From Acidovorax sp. (GTDB taxonomy: Bacteria > Pseudomonadota > Gammaproteobacteria > Burkholderiales > Burkholderiaceae_C), in NCBI GenBank assembly GCA_011620245.1, contig WOZN01000006.1, forward strand, positions 1 through 7,974: a stretch of DNA of 7,974 bases, read 5' to 3'. Below are positions 1 to 5,782 of the stretch, piece by piece. Below the pieces are notes generated by a model. The model was not told the origin of the DNA. It ran no database searches and was given only the letters and a program-made list of their open reading frames with translations. How positions within the stretch are numbered: position 1 is the first letter of the stretch; every line of letters begins with the position of its first letter. The position numbers were made by a program, and so were the translations under genes.

Positions 1-71
1 CCTCGCTGGGGCCGATTTTCGCTATCGACGCTCCAAGTCCGACAGGCTGCTAGAACTGTTTGAGGGTAAAA
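1..71. other. Upstream leader, no gene resolved
   Basis: No reading frame here can be assigned. Two forward frames stop early (TAG at 51-53, TGA at 61-63) and could each be the last codons of an upstream gene, but neither short tail is recognisable. A sequence resembling a -10 box (TAGAAC, 51-56) precedes the MAPEG gene, without a convincing -35. The TGAGGG at 61-66 is the likely ribosome-binding site of that gene, five bases before its ATG. Confidence 0.3.
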
Positions 72-494
72 ATGAACTCCTTGCATGTGGCGCGTTTCAC
101 GGTGGCCTACTGGTGTGTTTTCATGGCCGTGCTGCTGCCCCTGGTGTGCGCCTGGCTGGCCAAGAGCGGCGGCTTCGGCAAGCCGCGCCGCGAGGGTGGC
201 TACGACAACCACGACCCGCGTGCCTGGATGGCCCGCCAGTCCGGCTGGCACGCCCGCGCAAACGCGGCCCAGGCCAACAGTTTCGAGGCGCTGCCCTTCT
301 TTATGGGCGCGGTCATCATTGCGCACCAGCTGGGGGCAGGGCAGACCTTGCTCGACATCCTCGCTTTCCTGTTCGTCATGCTGCGTGTTTTCTACATCAT
401 GATGTATGTCGCCGGCATGCCCAAGGCCCGCAGCGCGGTGTGGGGTGCGGCTTTCCTGGTGAATGTCGCCATTTTCTTCCTCGGCTACCGGTGA
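72..494 (+). CDS. MAPEG family membrane protein
   Basis: A 140-residue integral membrane protein of the MAPEG superfamily (membrane-associated proteins in eicosanoid and glutathione metabolism), whose characterised members are often glutathione-dependent. Four hydrophobic segments are visible at about residues 9-30, 72-88, 93-113 and 119-138. The diagnostic motif is RANAAQANSFEALPFF at 62-77, with Arg62, Asn64, Gln67, Asn69, Glu72 and Pro75, at the loop/TM2 boundary. Length fits bacterial members. The ATG at 72 is preferred over an in-frame TTG at 60 because GAGGG at 62-66 sits five bases upstream. It appears monocistronic: the next gene starts 117 bases downstream after a hairpin region. Bacterial members of this subgroup have no established substrate, so glutathione transferase or peroxidase activity is only inferred from the fold. 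The glyoxalase II gene in the same window is suggestive but not linked to it. Confidence 0.85.
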   Translation: MNSLHVARFTVAYWCVFMAVLLPLVCAWLAKSGGFGKPRREGGYDNHDPRAWMARQSGWHARANAAQANSFEALPFFMGAVIIAHQLGAGQTLLDILAFLFVMLRVFYIMMYVAGMPKARSAVWGAAFLVNVAIFFLGYR

Positions 495-528
495 AGCGTG
501 CGGCCTGCAACGGTGTACGTAGAAATCC

Positions 529-568
529 TCAGGGGATGACCCTGATGCGTCCATGCAGAGGTCAGGGT
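529..568 (+). promoter_or_regulatory. Alternative hairpins before the SBP gene
   Basis: TCAGGG (529-534) can pair with CCCTGA (540-545) across a five-base loop. The same CCCTGA with one extra base (ACCCTGA, 539-545) can instead pair with a second TCAGGGT (562-568). The two pairings share one strand and exclude each other. Neither is followed by a T-run, so a simple intrinsic terminator is not supported. The layout would fit a leader switch or a weak end for the MAPEG transcript; this is inference from base pairing only. Confidence 0.35.
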
Positions 569-611
569 ACGATTGTTGCACTGCAGCAATTTCTGTTTTT
601 CCTTTTTCCCC

Positions 612-1661
612 ATGGCCTTTCCTCCTGTCACCCGCCGTGCCTTTGGCGCCCTGTCCGCATTGTCGGCAGTGGCGGCGTGCGCGCCTGCCTCATGGGCACA
701 GGTACCCCCTGGTACGGGAAAACGCATCACCATTGCGGTGGGCGGGCAGTCCGTGCTGTACCACCTGCCCCTGACCATCGCGGACCGGCTGGGGTTTTTC
801 TTGGCAGAGGGGCTGGATGTCGCGGTGCAGGACTATCCCGGTGGCGCCCTGGCGCTGCAGGCGGTGCAGGACGGTGCGGCCCAGGTTTGCTCGGGGGCTT
901 ATGAACACACCCTGCACCAGCAAAGCCGGGGCCAGGATTACCGCGCTTTCGTGCTGCAAGGGCGGGCGCCGCAGCAGGCGCTGGGCGTGTCGGTGCGGGC
1001 GCTGCCCGGCTATCGCGGGCCGGCTGATCTGCGGGGGCGGCGCATCGGTGTCTCGGCCCCGGGCTCATCCACCGAGGTGATGGCGAGCGTGCTGCTGGCG
1101 CGTGCGGGCGTGGATATGGGGGAGGTTACTTTTGTGGGCGTAGGAACCGGCGCCACCGCCTTGGCGGCCCTGCGCTCAGGCCGCATCCATGCGTTGTGCC
1201 ATGCCGATCCAATCATCGCACTGCTGGAGCAACGGGGTGAGGTGCGCCTGGTCAGTGACCTGCGCACGCTCAATGCCGCGCAGGAAGTGTTTGGCGGAGT
1301 CATGCCCGGCAGTTGCCTGTATGCCCCCCAGGCATTTCTGCAAAAGGAGCCGCTTGTGGCGCAAGCGCTGGCCAACGCCATGGTGCACGCACTCAAATGG
1401 TTGCAGACCGCTGCGCCGGCGGATCTGGTCAAGGCGGTGCCTGCCAGTGACCTGCTGGGTAACAGGGCCGTCTATCTGGCAGCGTTCAACCGGGTGCGCG
1501 AGACGTTTTCGCCCAATGGAATCATGCCCGAGGACGGCCCGGCAACGGCCTTGCGGGCACTTGCCCAGCTCTATCCGGGCATGGCCGGCCCGCGGGCCAG
1601 CCTGCAGCGCAGCTATACCAATGATCTGGCGCAAAAGGCGCGGCAGAAATTCAGGTTGTGA
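612..1661 (+). CDS. ABC transporter substrate-binding protein, NMT1/SsuA-like
   Basis: A 349-residue periplasmic binding protein of the NMT1/THI5-SsuA-TauA type, the solute-capturing subunit of importers for sulfonates, thiamine precursors and aromatic or nitrogenous compounds; the ligand cannot be told from sequence. The N-terminus is a signal peptide with a Tat-like TRRAF (7-11), a hydrophobic stretch, and either an SWA cleavage site (27-29) or a weak lipobox VAAC (20-23). The mature region begins ITIAVGG and continues with the typical LxxADRLGFF and the GALALQAVQDGAAQVCSG region. A DLRGRRIGVSAPGSSTE segment corresponds to the domain-linking strand of this fold. ATG 612 is chosen because the signal peptide then starts correctly; a TTG at 573 would add 13 residues before it. 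No good Shine-Dalgarno is visible. No permease or ATPase gene flanks it, so it is an orphan here and may use a transporter encoded elsewhere. Confidence 0.85.
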   Translation: MAFPPVTRRAFGALSALSAVAACAPASWAQVPPGTGKRITIAVGGQSVLYHLPLTIADRLGFFLAEGLDVAVQDYPGGALALQAVQDGAAQVCSGAYEHTLHQQSRGQDYRAFVLQGRAPQQALGVSVRALPGYRGPADLRGRRIGVSAPGSSTEVMASVLLARAGVDMGEVTFVGVGTGATALAALRSGRIHALCHADPIIALLEQRGEVRLVSDLRTLNAAQEVFGGVMPGSCLYAPQAFLQKEPLVAQALANAMVHALKWLQTAAPADLVKAVPASDLLGNRAVYLAAFNRVRETFSPNGIMPEDGPATALRALAQLYPGMAGPRASLQRSYTNDLAQKARQKFRL

Positions 1662-1751
1662 GCCGCGCTTGCAGCCTGCTCTGCTGGATTGTCATGGGCG
1701 TGCCGGGGTTGCGGGGCAGGTATTCCATGCTCGGGCAAGAATTTGAGCCAT

Positions 1752-1848
1752 GACTTAGAACGTGAACACGTTCTTACGCAAAACAGGCCCAGGCAAGCCG
1801 CCTGCCACAAAGGCATGTACCGTTGTGGCATCCTTATTTGCGTAAGTC
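1752..1848. repeat. Nested inverted-repeat element between convergent genes
   Basis: The right end reads TTTGCGTAAGTC (1837-1848). Its reverse complement, GACTTACGCAAA, occurs at the left end but is split: GACTT at 1752-1756 and ACGCAAA at 1776-1782. The 19 intervening bases contain a perfect palindrome, AGAACGTG-AA-CACGTTCT (1757-1774), and CTTA occurs on both sides of the split (1754-1757 and 1773-1776). An inner hairpin lies at 1803-1830. No coding frame is evident. It resembles a small non-autonomous mobile or REP-like element with a secondary palindromic insertion; mobility is inference from symmetry. Confidence 0.5.
1803..1830 (+). terminator. Hairpin, possible terminator in convergent gap
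   Basis: TGCCACAA (1803-1810) pairs perfectly with TTGTGGCA (1823-1830) around a 12-base loop. On the plus strand it is followed by TCCTTATTT, six T in nine bases, so it could end transcripts reading out of the substrate-binding protein gene about 140 bases upstream. On the minus strand the stem is followed by GC-rich sequence, so termination in that direction is not supported. A competing stem CAGGC (1790-1794)/GCCTG (1800-1804) overlaps its left arm. Confidence 0.4.
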
Positions 1849-1878
1849 CTATGAGCCAATCGCAGCACCGCCCGCGTC

Positions 1879-3387
1879 TTAGCGCCGCTTCCTGGCGGGC
1901 TTGCCACCCTTGCGCGTGGGTGCGGAAGCGGTGGCTTTCAGTCTGGGCTTGCGGCTGGCGCCGCGGCTTGCCGAGGCGCCGTGGCCCAGGCGCACGGGCA
2001 AGAACATCACCACCTGCTGGCCGGCCTTGAAGGCGGCGCCGGCTTTCACATTGTTCCAGTCGGCCACATGGTCGGCACTGATGCGGTAGCGCTGTGCAAT
2101 GCTGCGCACGGTGTCGCGCTTGCCGGCGCGCACCGTGGTGCGGCGGGTCACGATTTCGGGGGTGAGGGCCAGCTGCCCGTTGTCTGCCAGGTGGGCCGAC
2201 ACGTCCTGGCGGGTGGTGGTGGTGCGCGGCACCATCAGCGCCGAGCCCGCCTTGATCAGCATGCGCGGCGGTATGTTGTTGAGGCTGCGCAGGTCGCCTT
2301 CGCTCATGCCGGTGCGCTGGGCGGCTTCGGCCACGCTCATGGTGCTGGGCACGGACCACACCGTCCAGCTGGCGTATTGCCCCTGGTCTTTGGCTTCGAG
2401 GTTGCGCTGGAACACGCGCGCGTTGTCCCAGGGCAGCAGTATCTGGGGGGTTCCTGCGGCAAAAATGGTGGGGCGGCGGAACGAGGGGTTCAGTGCGCGA
2501 AAATCTGCTTCGTAGACCCCGGCCAGCTGGGCCACCACTGCCACATCGATGTCGTGGGTGATGTCCACCGTCTGGAAATAGGGGTGGTTTTCGATCAGCG
2601 GCAACTCGGCACGAAAAGCCTCGGGGCTGGCCACGATGTTCTTCACGGCCTGCAGCTTGGGCACATACAGCCGGGTTTCGGCCGGCATGTTCAGGTCGGT
2701 ATAGCGGATGCCCAGCCCCGCCTTCTGGTTCTTGGCAATGGCCCGGCTCACGCTGCCTTCGCCCCAGTTGTAGGCGGCCAGGGCCAGGTGCCAGTCGCCA
2801 AACATGCCGTACAGCTTTTGCAGATAGTCCAGCGCGGCGCGGGTGGATGCCAGCACGTCGCGGCGGTCATCGCGAAAGGCGTTCTGCTTGAGGTCGAAAT
2901 AGTTGCCCGTGGCGGGCATGAACTGCCACATGCCGGCGGCCTTGGCGCTGGATACGGCCTGCGGGTTGAAGGCGCTTTCGATATAGGGCAGCAGTGCCAG
3001 CTCGGTAGGCATGCCCCGGCGTTCCAGCTCTTCAACGATGTGGAACAGGTATTTGCTGGAGCGCTCGGTCATGCGCTGCATGTAGTCGGGGCGGCTGGCG
3101 TACCACTGCTCGCGGTCCTGCACCAGCTCGTGCTCCAGGTCGGGCATGGCAAAGCCGCGGCGAATGCGCTCCCACAGGTCGGCGGGGGTGGACAGCGAGG
3201 CCACCTGGCTGCCGCTGGCGCGGCCGGCAGTGATCGGGCTCAGTGGCCCGCTGGGGACGACGGGGGTGTGGTTGGCGCTGTCCGGGGAGGAATCGGTGTT
3301 GAACTGGCCGTTGGAGGTGACGCCATTGGTGGCGCAGCCGGCCAGCCACAGCAGTCCTGCAAGGCAGGCGAAGCGCAGAATTTTCAT
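1879..3387 (-). CDS. mltD: Membrane-bound lytic murein transglycosylase D
   Basis: A 502-residue outer-membrane lipoprotein that cleaves the MurNAc-GlcNAc bond of peptidoglycan, forming 1,6-anhydro ends. The signal peptide ends in the lipobox LAGC (lipidated Cys18). The SLT catalytic domain spans about residues 110-235; catalytic Glu137 lies in PYIESAFNP, followed by AAGMWQFMPATG and the LALAAYNWGEGSV motif. Two LysM-like peptidoglycan-binding repeats follow, at about 341-388 (divergent) and 411-460. The last 30 residues are rich in Lys and Arg. E. coli MltD has the same order at 452 residues; the excess here is mostly linker and tail. ATG 3387 is preferred: it overlaps the gloB stop as TGATG, implying translational coupling, and gives a clean lipoprotein signal. 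An in-frame ATG at 3405 would add six residues; neither start has a strong ribosome-binding site. Confidence 0.93.
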   Translation of the reverse strand: MKILRFACLAGLLWLAGCATNGVTSNGQFNTDSSPDSANHTPVVPSGPLSPITAGRASGSQVASLSTPADLWERIRRGFAMPDLEHELVQDREQWYASRPDYMQRMTERSSKYLFHIVEELERRGMPTELALLPYIESAFNPQAVSSAKAAGMWQFMPATGNYFDLKQNAFRDDRRDVLASTRAALDYLQKLYGMFGDWHLALAAYNWGEGSVSRAIAKNQKAGLGIRYTDLNMPAETRLYVPKLQAVKNIVASPEAFRAELPLIENHPYFQTVDITHDIDVAVVAQLAGVYEADFRALNPSFRRPTIFAAGTPQILLPWDNARVFQRNLEAKDQGQYASWTVWSVPSTMSVAEAAQRTGMSEGDLRSLNNIPPRMLIKAGSALMVPRTTTTRQDVSAHLADNGQLALTPEIVTRRTTVRAGKRDTVRSIAQRYRISADHVADWNNVKAGAAFKAGQQVVMFLPVRLGHGASASRGASRKPRLKATASAPTRKGGKPARKRR

Positions 3388-4160
3388 CAGAAGTCGTTTT
3401 TCCATTGGCGCAGGGCGGCAAACACCGCCACGGCGTCCTGTGGTTGGACCCGGGCATCGAAGCCCTGGGCGGCTGCAGCGACCGCGGCTTCGCGGACCCG
3501 CAGAAAAGGGTTGATCTCACGTTCCAGCGCCATGCGCGATGGCAGTGTGGGCTGCTGCTGGGCACGCAGGTTCTCGCAGTGGCTGCTGTAATCGCGCAGC
3601 GCCTGGTTGCCGGGTTCCACCGCGCGCGCAAATCGCAGGTTGGAGAGCGTGTATTCGTGGGTGCAGCATACGCGGGTGTTGCCCGGCAGGGCGGCCAACT
3701 GGTCCAGGGATGCCAGCATCTGCGCGGGCGTGCCTTCAAAAAGGCGTCCGCAGCCACCCGAGAAAAGGGTGTCCCCGCAAAAAAGCAGGGGGGCGCCATC
3801 CAGGTCGGGGCAGTAATAGGCGATGTGGCCGGCCGTGTGGCCCGGAACATCCAGCACCGAAAACCGCAGGCCCAGCAGATCCACGGTGTCGCCCTGCGCC
3901 AGCCGCACCAGCGGCTCGGGGATGCGCTCGCGCGCCGGGCCGAACACCTGTGCGCCGGTGGCGGCGCGCAAGGCATCGACGCCGCCCACATGATCGGCGT
4001 GGTGGTGCGTGACTAGAATGGCCTGCAATTGCAGTCCTTGTGCCTGCAGCGTCTGCAGCACGGGCGTTGCGTCGCCGGGGTCCACCACAATGGCCTGCCG
4101 GCCGTTGTGCAGCATCCAGATGTAGTTATCGGCAAAGGCGGGCAGCGGCAGCAGGTTCAT
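3387..4160 (-). CDS. gloB: Hydroxyacylglutathione hydrolase (glyoxalase II)
   Basis: A 257-residue cytosolic metallo-beta-lactamase-fold enzyme that hydrolyses S-D-lactoylglutathione to D-lactate and glutathione, the second step of methylglyoxal detoxification. The binuclear metal site is complete: THHHADH at 51-57 (His52, His54, Asp56, His57), His108 in PGHTAGH, Asp130 in FCGDTLF and His168 in CTHEYTL. The C-terminal glyoxalase II helical domain ends in ALRQWKNDF and includes NPFLR near 217-221. E. coli GloB is 251 residues and starts with a similar MNL..PAFxDNYIW, which supports ATG 4160 over an in-frame ATG at 4172. Its stop overlaps the mltD start by one base, so the two probably share a transcript. 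The start codon overlaps that of the divergent methyltransferase, so its promoter must lie inside that gene. Confidence 0.96.
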   Translation of the reverse strand: MNLLPLPAFADNYIWMLHNGRQAIVVDPGDATPVLQTLQAQGLQLQAILVTHHHADHVGGVDALRAATGAQVFGPARERIPEPLVRLAQGDTVDLLGLRFSVLDVPGHTAGHIAYYCPDLDGAPLLFCGDTLFSGGCGRLFEGTPAQMLASLDQLAALPGNTRVCCTHEYTLSNLRFARAVEPGNQALRDYSSHCENLRAQQQPTLPSRMALEREINPFLRVREAAVAAAAQGFDARVQPQDAVAVFAALRQWKNDF

Positions 4161-5046
4161 GATCCATCCCATTATAAGTTTGCACCGCTGGTTCGACTCC
4201 CCGCCCGGCCGCTACCTGCTGGCATGGGAGCAAGCCCGTTTTGACGAGGCGGTGGCGGACATTTTTGGCTACCACGGGCTGCAGATCGGCATTCCCATGC
4301 TCGACGGCCTGCGCGCCAACCGCATGCCGCACCGGTGGCTGGCCCTGGGCGAAGAAGGCATTGCCATGCTGCCCGGCGCCCGCGCTGCAAGCCCGCCATC
4401 CACCAGCGTGGTGCCCGGGCCGGATCCCCTGCGCCTGCTGGCCCTGCTGGCCGACCCGGTGGCGCTGCCGTTTGCGGACAACAGCCTGGACCTCATCTTG
4501 CTGCCCCATACGCTGGAGCAGAGCGTGGACCCGCATGCCGCGCTGCGCGAGGTCGAGCGGGTACTGGTGCCTGAGGGGCGGGTGGTGATCAGCGGGTTCA
4601 ATCCGGTCAGCCTGTGGGCCTTGCGCCAGCACCGGGCGCGCCTTTGCCAGCGCATGGGGCAGGGCCGCCTGTATCTGCCGGATGCGGGTGAGTTCATTGG
4701 CTACGGGCGGTTGCGCGACTGGCTGCGGCTGCTGAGCTTCGAGGTCGAGTCGGCGCGCTTTGGCTGCTACCGGCCCGCCATGCGCAGCAGCCACTGGCTG
4801 GAAAGATTTGCCTGGATGGACCGTTTTGGGGAGCAATGGTGGCCGATACTCGGGGCCGCGTATTTTCTGGTGGCCATCAAGCGCGTGCATGGCATGCGCC
4901 TGCTCGAACCCGCCTGGCACGCGGCCCGACAGCGTGCTGCCGCGTCGGTGCCTGTGGTCAACCGCGGAGCCGCCGGAACACCCTCCCACCGCACAAGCCT
5001 GGTGCCCACCGCAGCGGCGGGCACCACAGACAGGAAAAAAGTTTGA
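4159..5046 (+). CDS. Class I SAM-dependent methyltransferase, YafS-like
   Basis: A 295-residue protein of the methyltransferase type encoded next to gloB and rnhA in many proteobacteria (YafS in E. coli). The opening [18 protein letters not shown] is characteristic of this group. The core has [20 protein letters not shown] at 102-121 (motif II/III region) and [20 protein letters not shown] at 124-143, leading to SGFNP at 145-149. The glycine-rich motif I (ExGxGxG) expected earlier in the chain is not recognisable; residues 70-95 are Pro/Ala-rich instead, as though the SAM loop is degenerate. Residues after about 255 are a low-complexity Ala/Pro tail. The substrate is unknown. ATG 4159 has AGG four bases upstream (4153-4155); TTG 4180, directly before HRWFD, is an alternative start. 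It overlaps rnhA by four bases and so is probably cotranscribed with it. Confidence 0.82.
   Translation: MIHPIISLHRWFDSPPGRYLLAWEQARFDEAVADIFGYHGLQIGIPMLDGLRANRMPHRWLALGEEGIAMLPGARAASPPSTSVVPGPDPLRLLALLADPVALPFADNSLDLILLPHTLEQSVDPHAALREVERVLVPEGRVVISGFNPVSLWALRQHRARLCQRMGQGRLYLPDAGEFIGYGRLRDWLRLLSFEVESARFGCYRPAMRSSHWLERFAWMDRFGEQWWPILGAAYFLVAIKRVHGMRLLEPAWHAARQRAAASVPVVNRGAAGTPSHRTSLVPTAAAGTTDRKKV
4171..4176 (-). promoter_or_regulatory. Consensus -10 box (TATAAT) just upstream of gloB
   Basis: Read on the minus strand, this is a perfect TATAAT ending ten bases before the gloB ATG. A normal start seven or so bases downstream would fall near 4163-4165, leaving a leader of only three to five bases. 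No good -35 is visible: at 17-base spacing the hexamer is GAGTCG. The GGGATGG between box and ATG could act as a weak ribosome-binding site if transcription starts further upstream. The promoter call is therefore tentative. Confidence 0.4.
5032..5035 (+). promoter_or_regulatory. Ribosome-binding site that fixes the rnhA TTG start
   Basis: AGGA lies seven bases before TTG 5043, inside the last codons of the methyltransferase gene. Together with the RNase HI N-terminal pattern it selects TTG over any upstream start in the same open frame, which would add an unrelated extension of up to 69 residues. Confidence 0.7.
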
Positions 5047-5492
5047 ATCAGATCGAAATCTACACCGATGGCGCCTGCAGGGGCAATCCGGGCCCTGGCG
5101 GCTGGGGCGTGCTGCTGCGTTCCGGCACCACAGAAAAAGAGCTGTTTGGCGGAGAGCTGGGCACCACCAACAACCGCATGGAACTGATGGCCGTCATCGA
5201 GGGGCTTTCCGCGCTCAAGCGGCCTTGCGCGGTGACGCTGTACCTCGACAGTGAATATGTGCGCAAGGGCATCACCGAATGGATCCACAACTGGAAAGCG
5301 CGCGGCTGGCGCACTGCGGCTAAGCAGCCCGTGAAAAACATCGAGCTGTGGCAGCGCCTGGATGCGTTGGTCACCAGCGCCGGGCACCGCATCGACTGGC
5401 GCTGGGTGCGGGGGCATTCGGGTCATCCGGGCAACGAGCGGGCCGATGCCCTGGCGAACCGCGGCGTGGAGCAGGCCCTGAGGCGCGGCTGA
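5043..5492 (+). CDS. rnhA: Ribonuclease HI
   Basis: A 149-residue cytosolic endonuclease that degrades the RNA strand of RNA-DNA hybrids, removing R-loops and primers. The catalytic set is intact: Asp9 in [16 protein letters not shown], Glu47 in [10 protein letters not shown], Asp69 in YLDSEYV, and Asp135 in GNERADALA, with the assisting His125 in VRGHSGH. The basic-handle region [15 protein letters not shown] is present at 85-99. E. coli RNase HI has 155 residues. The start is TTG at 5043; it overlaps the methyltransferase stop as TTGA, so translation is probably coupled and perhaps kept low. dnaQ, its neighbour in E. coli and many relatives, does not follow in this window. Confidence 0.96.
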   Translation: MNQIEIYTDGACRGNPGPGGWGVLLRSGTTEKELFGGELGTTNNRMELMAVIEGLSALKRPCAVTLYLDSEYVRKGITEWIHNWKARGWRTAAKQPVKNIELWQRLDALVTSAGHRIDWRWVRGHSGHPGNERADALANRGVEQALRRG

Positions 5493-5538
5493 AGTTTTCG
5501 ACCAGATCTTGCGGATATGCCCTGCATGCCGTGCGCAG

Positions 5539-5596
5539 GATTGCGCGTAATTGATAGCGGCTTGCGCTTACCAGTCAAGCGCTGGGGGGTGTTTTG
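5539..5596 (+). repeat. Family hairpin repeat, copy 1 (after rnhA)
   Basis: It starts GATTGC, continues through GTAA and ATAGC, and contains a perfect stem GCGCTT (5564-5569)/AAGCGC (5577-5582) with a seven-base loop, then a G-run and TTTT (5592-5595). It aligns with the sequence directly after the ligase stop with one gap and about 60 percent identity by hand. The core resembles an intergenic motif I recall from many Comamonadaceae genomes (recollection, not checked). It lies 46 bases after the rnhA stop and may serve as its transcript end, although the T-run is separated from the stem. A further stem GTTTTG/CAAAAC (5591-5606) overlaps its right edge. Confidence 0.55.
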
Positions 5597-5631
5597 GGTT
5601 CAAAACCTGGTGGGTGCCCCCGTTCGCCGGC

Positions 5632-5647
5632 GGCGCAGGCCTGCGCC
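5632..5647. repeat. Perfect 16-bp palindrome
   Basis: GGCGCAGGCCTGCGCC is exactly self-complementary with no spacer. It lies in the noncoding gap, seven bases before the 76-bp inverted repeat. With no loop it is a better candidate for a dimeric protein-binding site or part of a repeat than for an RNA hairpin. No known operator is recognised. Confidence 0.5.
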
Positions 5648-5653
5648 AAGGCT

Positions 5654-5729
5654 CTAGTGCAGTGTTCGACGCCCTGCGCCCAAACGCATCGCTTTGATTT
5701 GTGCCGCCAAGCATCGAACACTGCACTAG
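5654..5729. repeat. 76-bp inverted repeat with 19-bp arms
   Basis: The left arm, 5654-5672, and right arm, 5711-5729, are reverse complements at 18 of 19 positions. Both outer ends are CTAG, a tetranucleotide that is usually rare in proteobacterial genomes. The single mismatch is C/A on the plus strand and becomes a G/U pair if the minus strand is transcribed. The 38-base centre has no coding frame. No T-run follows in either direction, so it is not a standard terminator. It resembles a MITE or a structured RNA segment; no transposase is nearby. Its right end is 58 bases before the nitroreductase ATG. Confidence 0.65.
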
Positions 5730-5777
5730 GCAGACGGGCGGTGCTGTGTTCTGATGGCAGCTGGTTGAACTTTGCAC

Positions 5778-5782
5778 AGGAG
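5778..5782 (+). promoter_or_regulatory. Ribosome-binding site of the nitroreductase operon
   Basis: AGGAG lies five bases before ATG 5788, ideal spacing, and rules out the in-frame GTG at 5782, which overlaps it. The promoter was not found: no convincing -35/-10 pair is visible between the 76-bp inverted repeat and this site. Confidence 0.8.

Noticed and set aside
573..611. Upstream TTG start for the substrate-binding protein
   Set aside because: It would put 13 residues, including Cys and a run of Phe, before a signal peptide that is already complete from ATG 612.
113..904. A 263-codon plus-strand frame spanning the MAPEG and SBP genes
   Set aside because: It runs out of frame through two better-supported genes and the gap between them; composition is that of a high-GC shadow.
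1662..1878. Search for a small RNA gene, tRNA or CRISPR in this gap and elsewhere
   Set aside because: No cloverleaf, no regularly spaced direct repeats and no ribosomal sequence was seen anywhere in the window; only inverted repeats are present.
3388..3405. Upstream ATG for mltD at 3405
   Set aside because: Possible, but ATG 3387 gives the TGATG coupling with gloB and a standard lipoprotein signal; the extra six residues are gloB sequence in another frame.
1981..3591. A 536-codon open frame on the plus strand opposite mltD
   Set aside because: It is antisense to a complete MltD with intact motifs, has Gly/Ala/His/Gln-rich composition typical of GC-rich shadow frames, and shows no recognisable domain.
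4173..4178. TATAAG on the plus strand as a methyltransferase promoter
   Set aside because: It lies downstream of ATG 4159, so it could serve only a shorter protein starting at or after TTG 4180; more likely it is the complement-side reading of the gloB -10 box.
5591..5606. GTTTTG-GGTT-CAAAAC as an intrinsic terminator for rnhA
   Set aside because: The stem is only six pairs, mostly A-T, and is followed by CTGGTGGG rather than a T-run.
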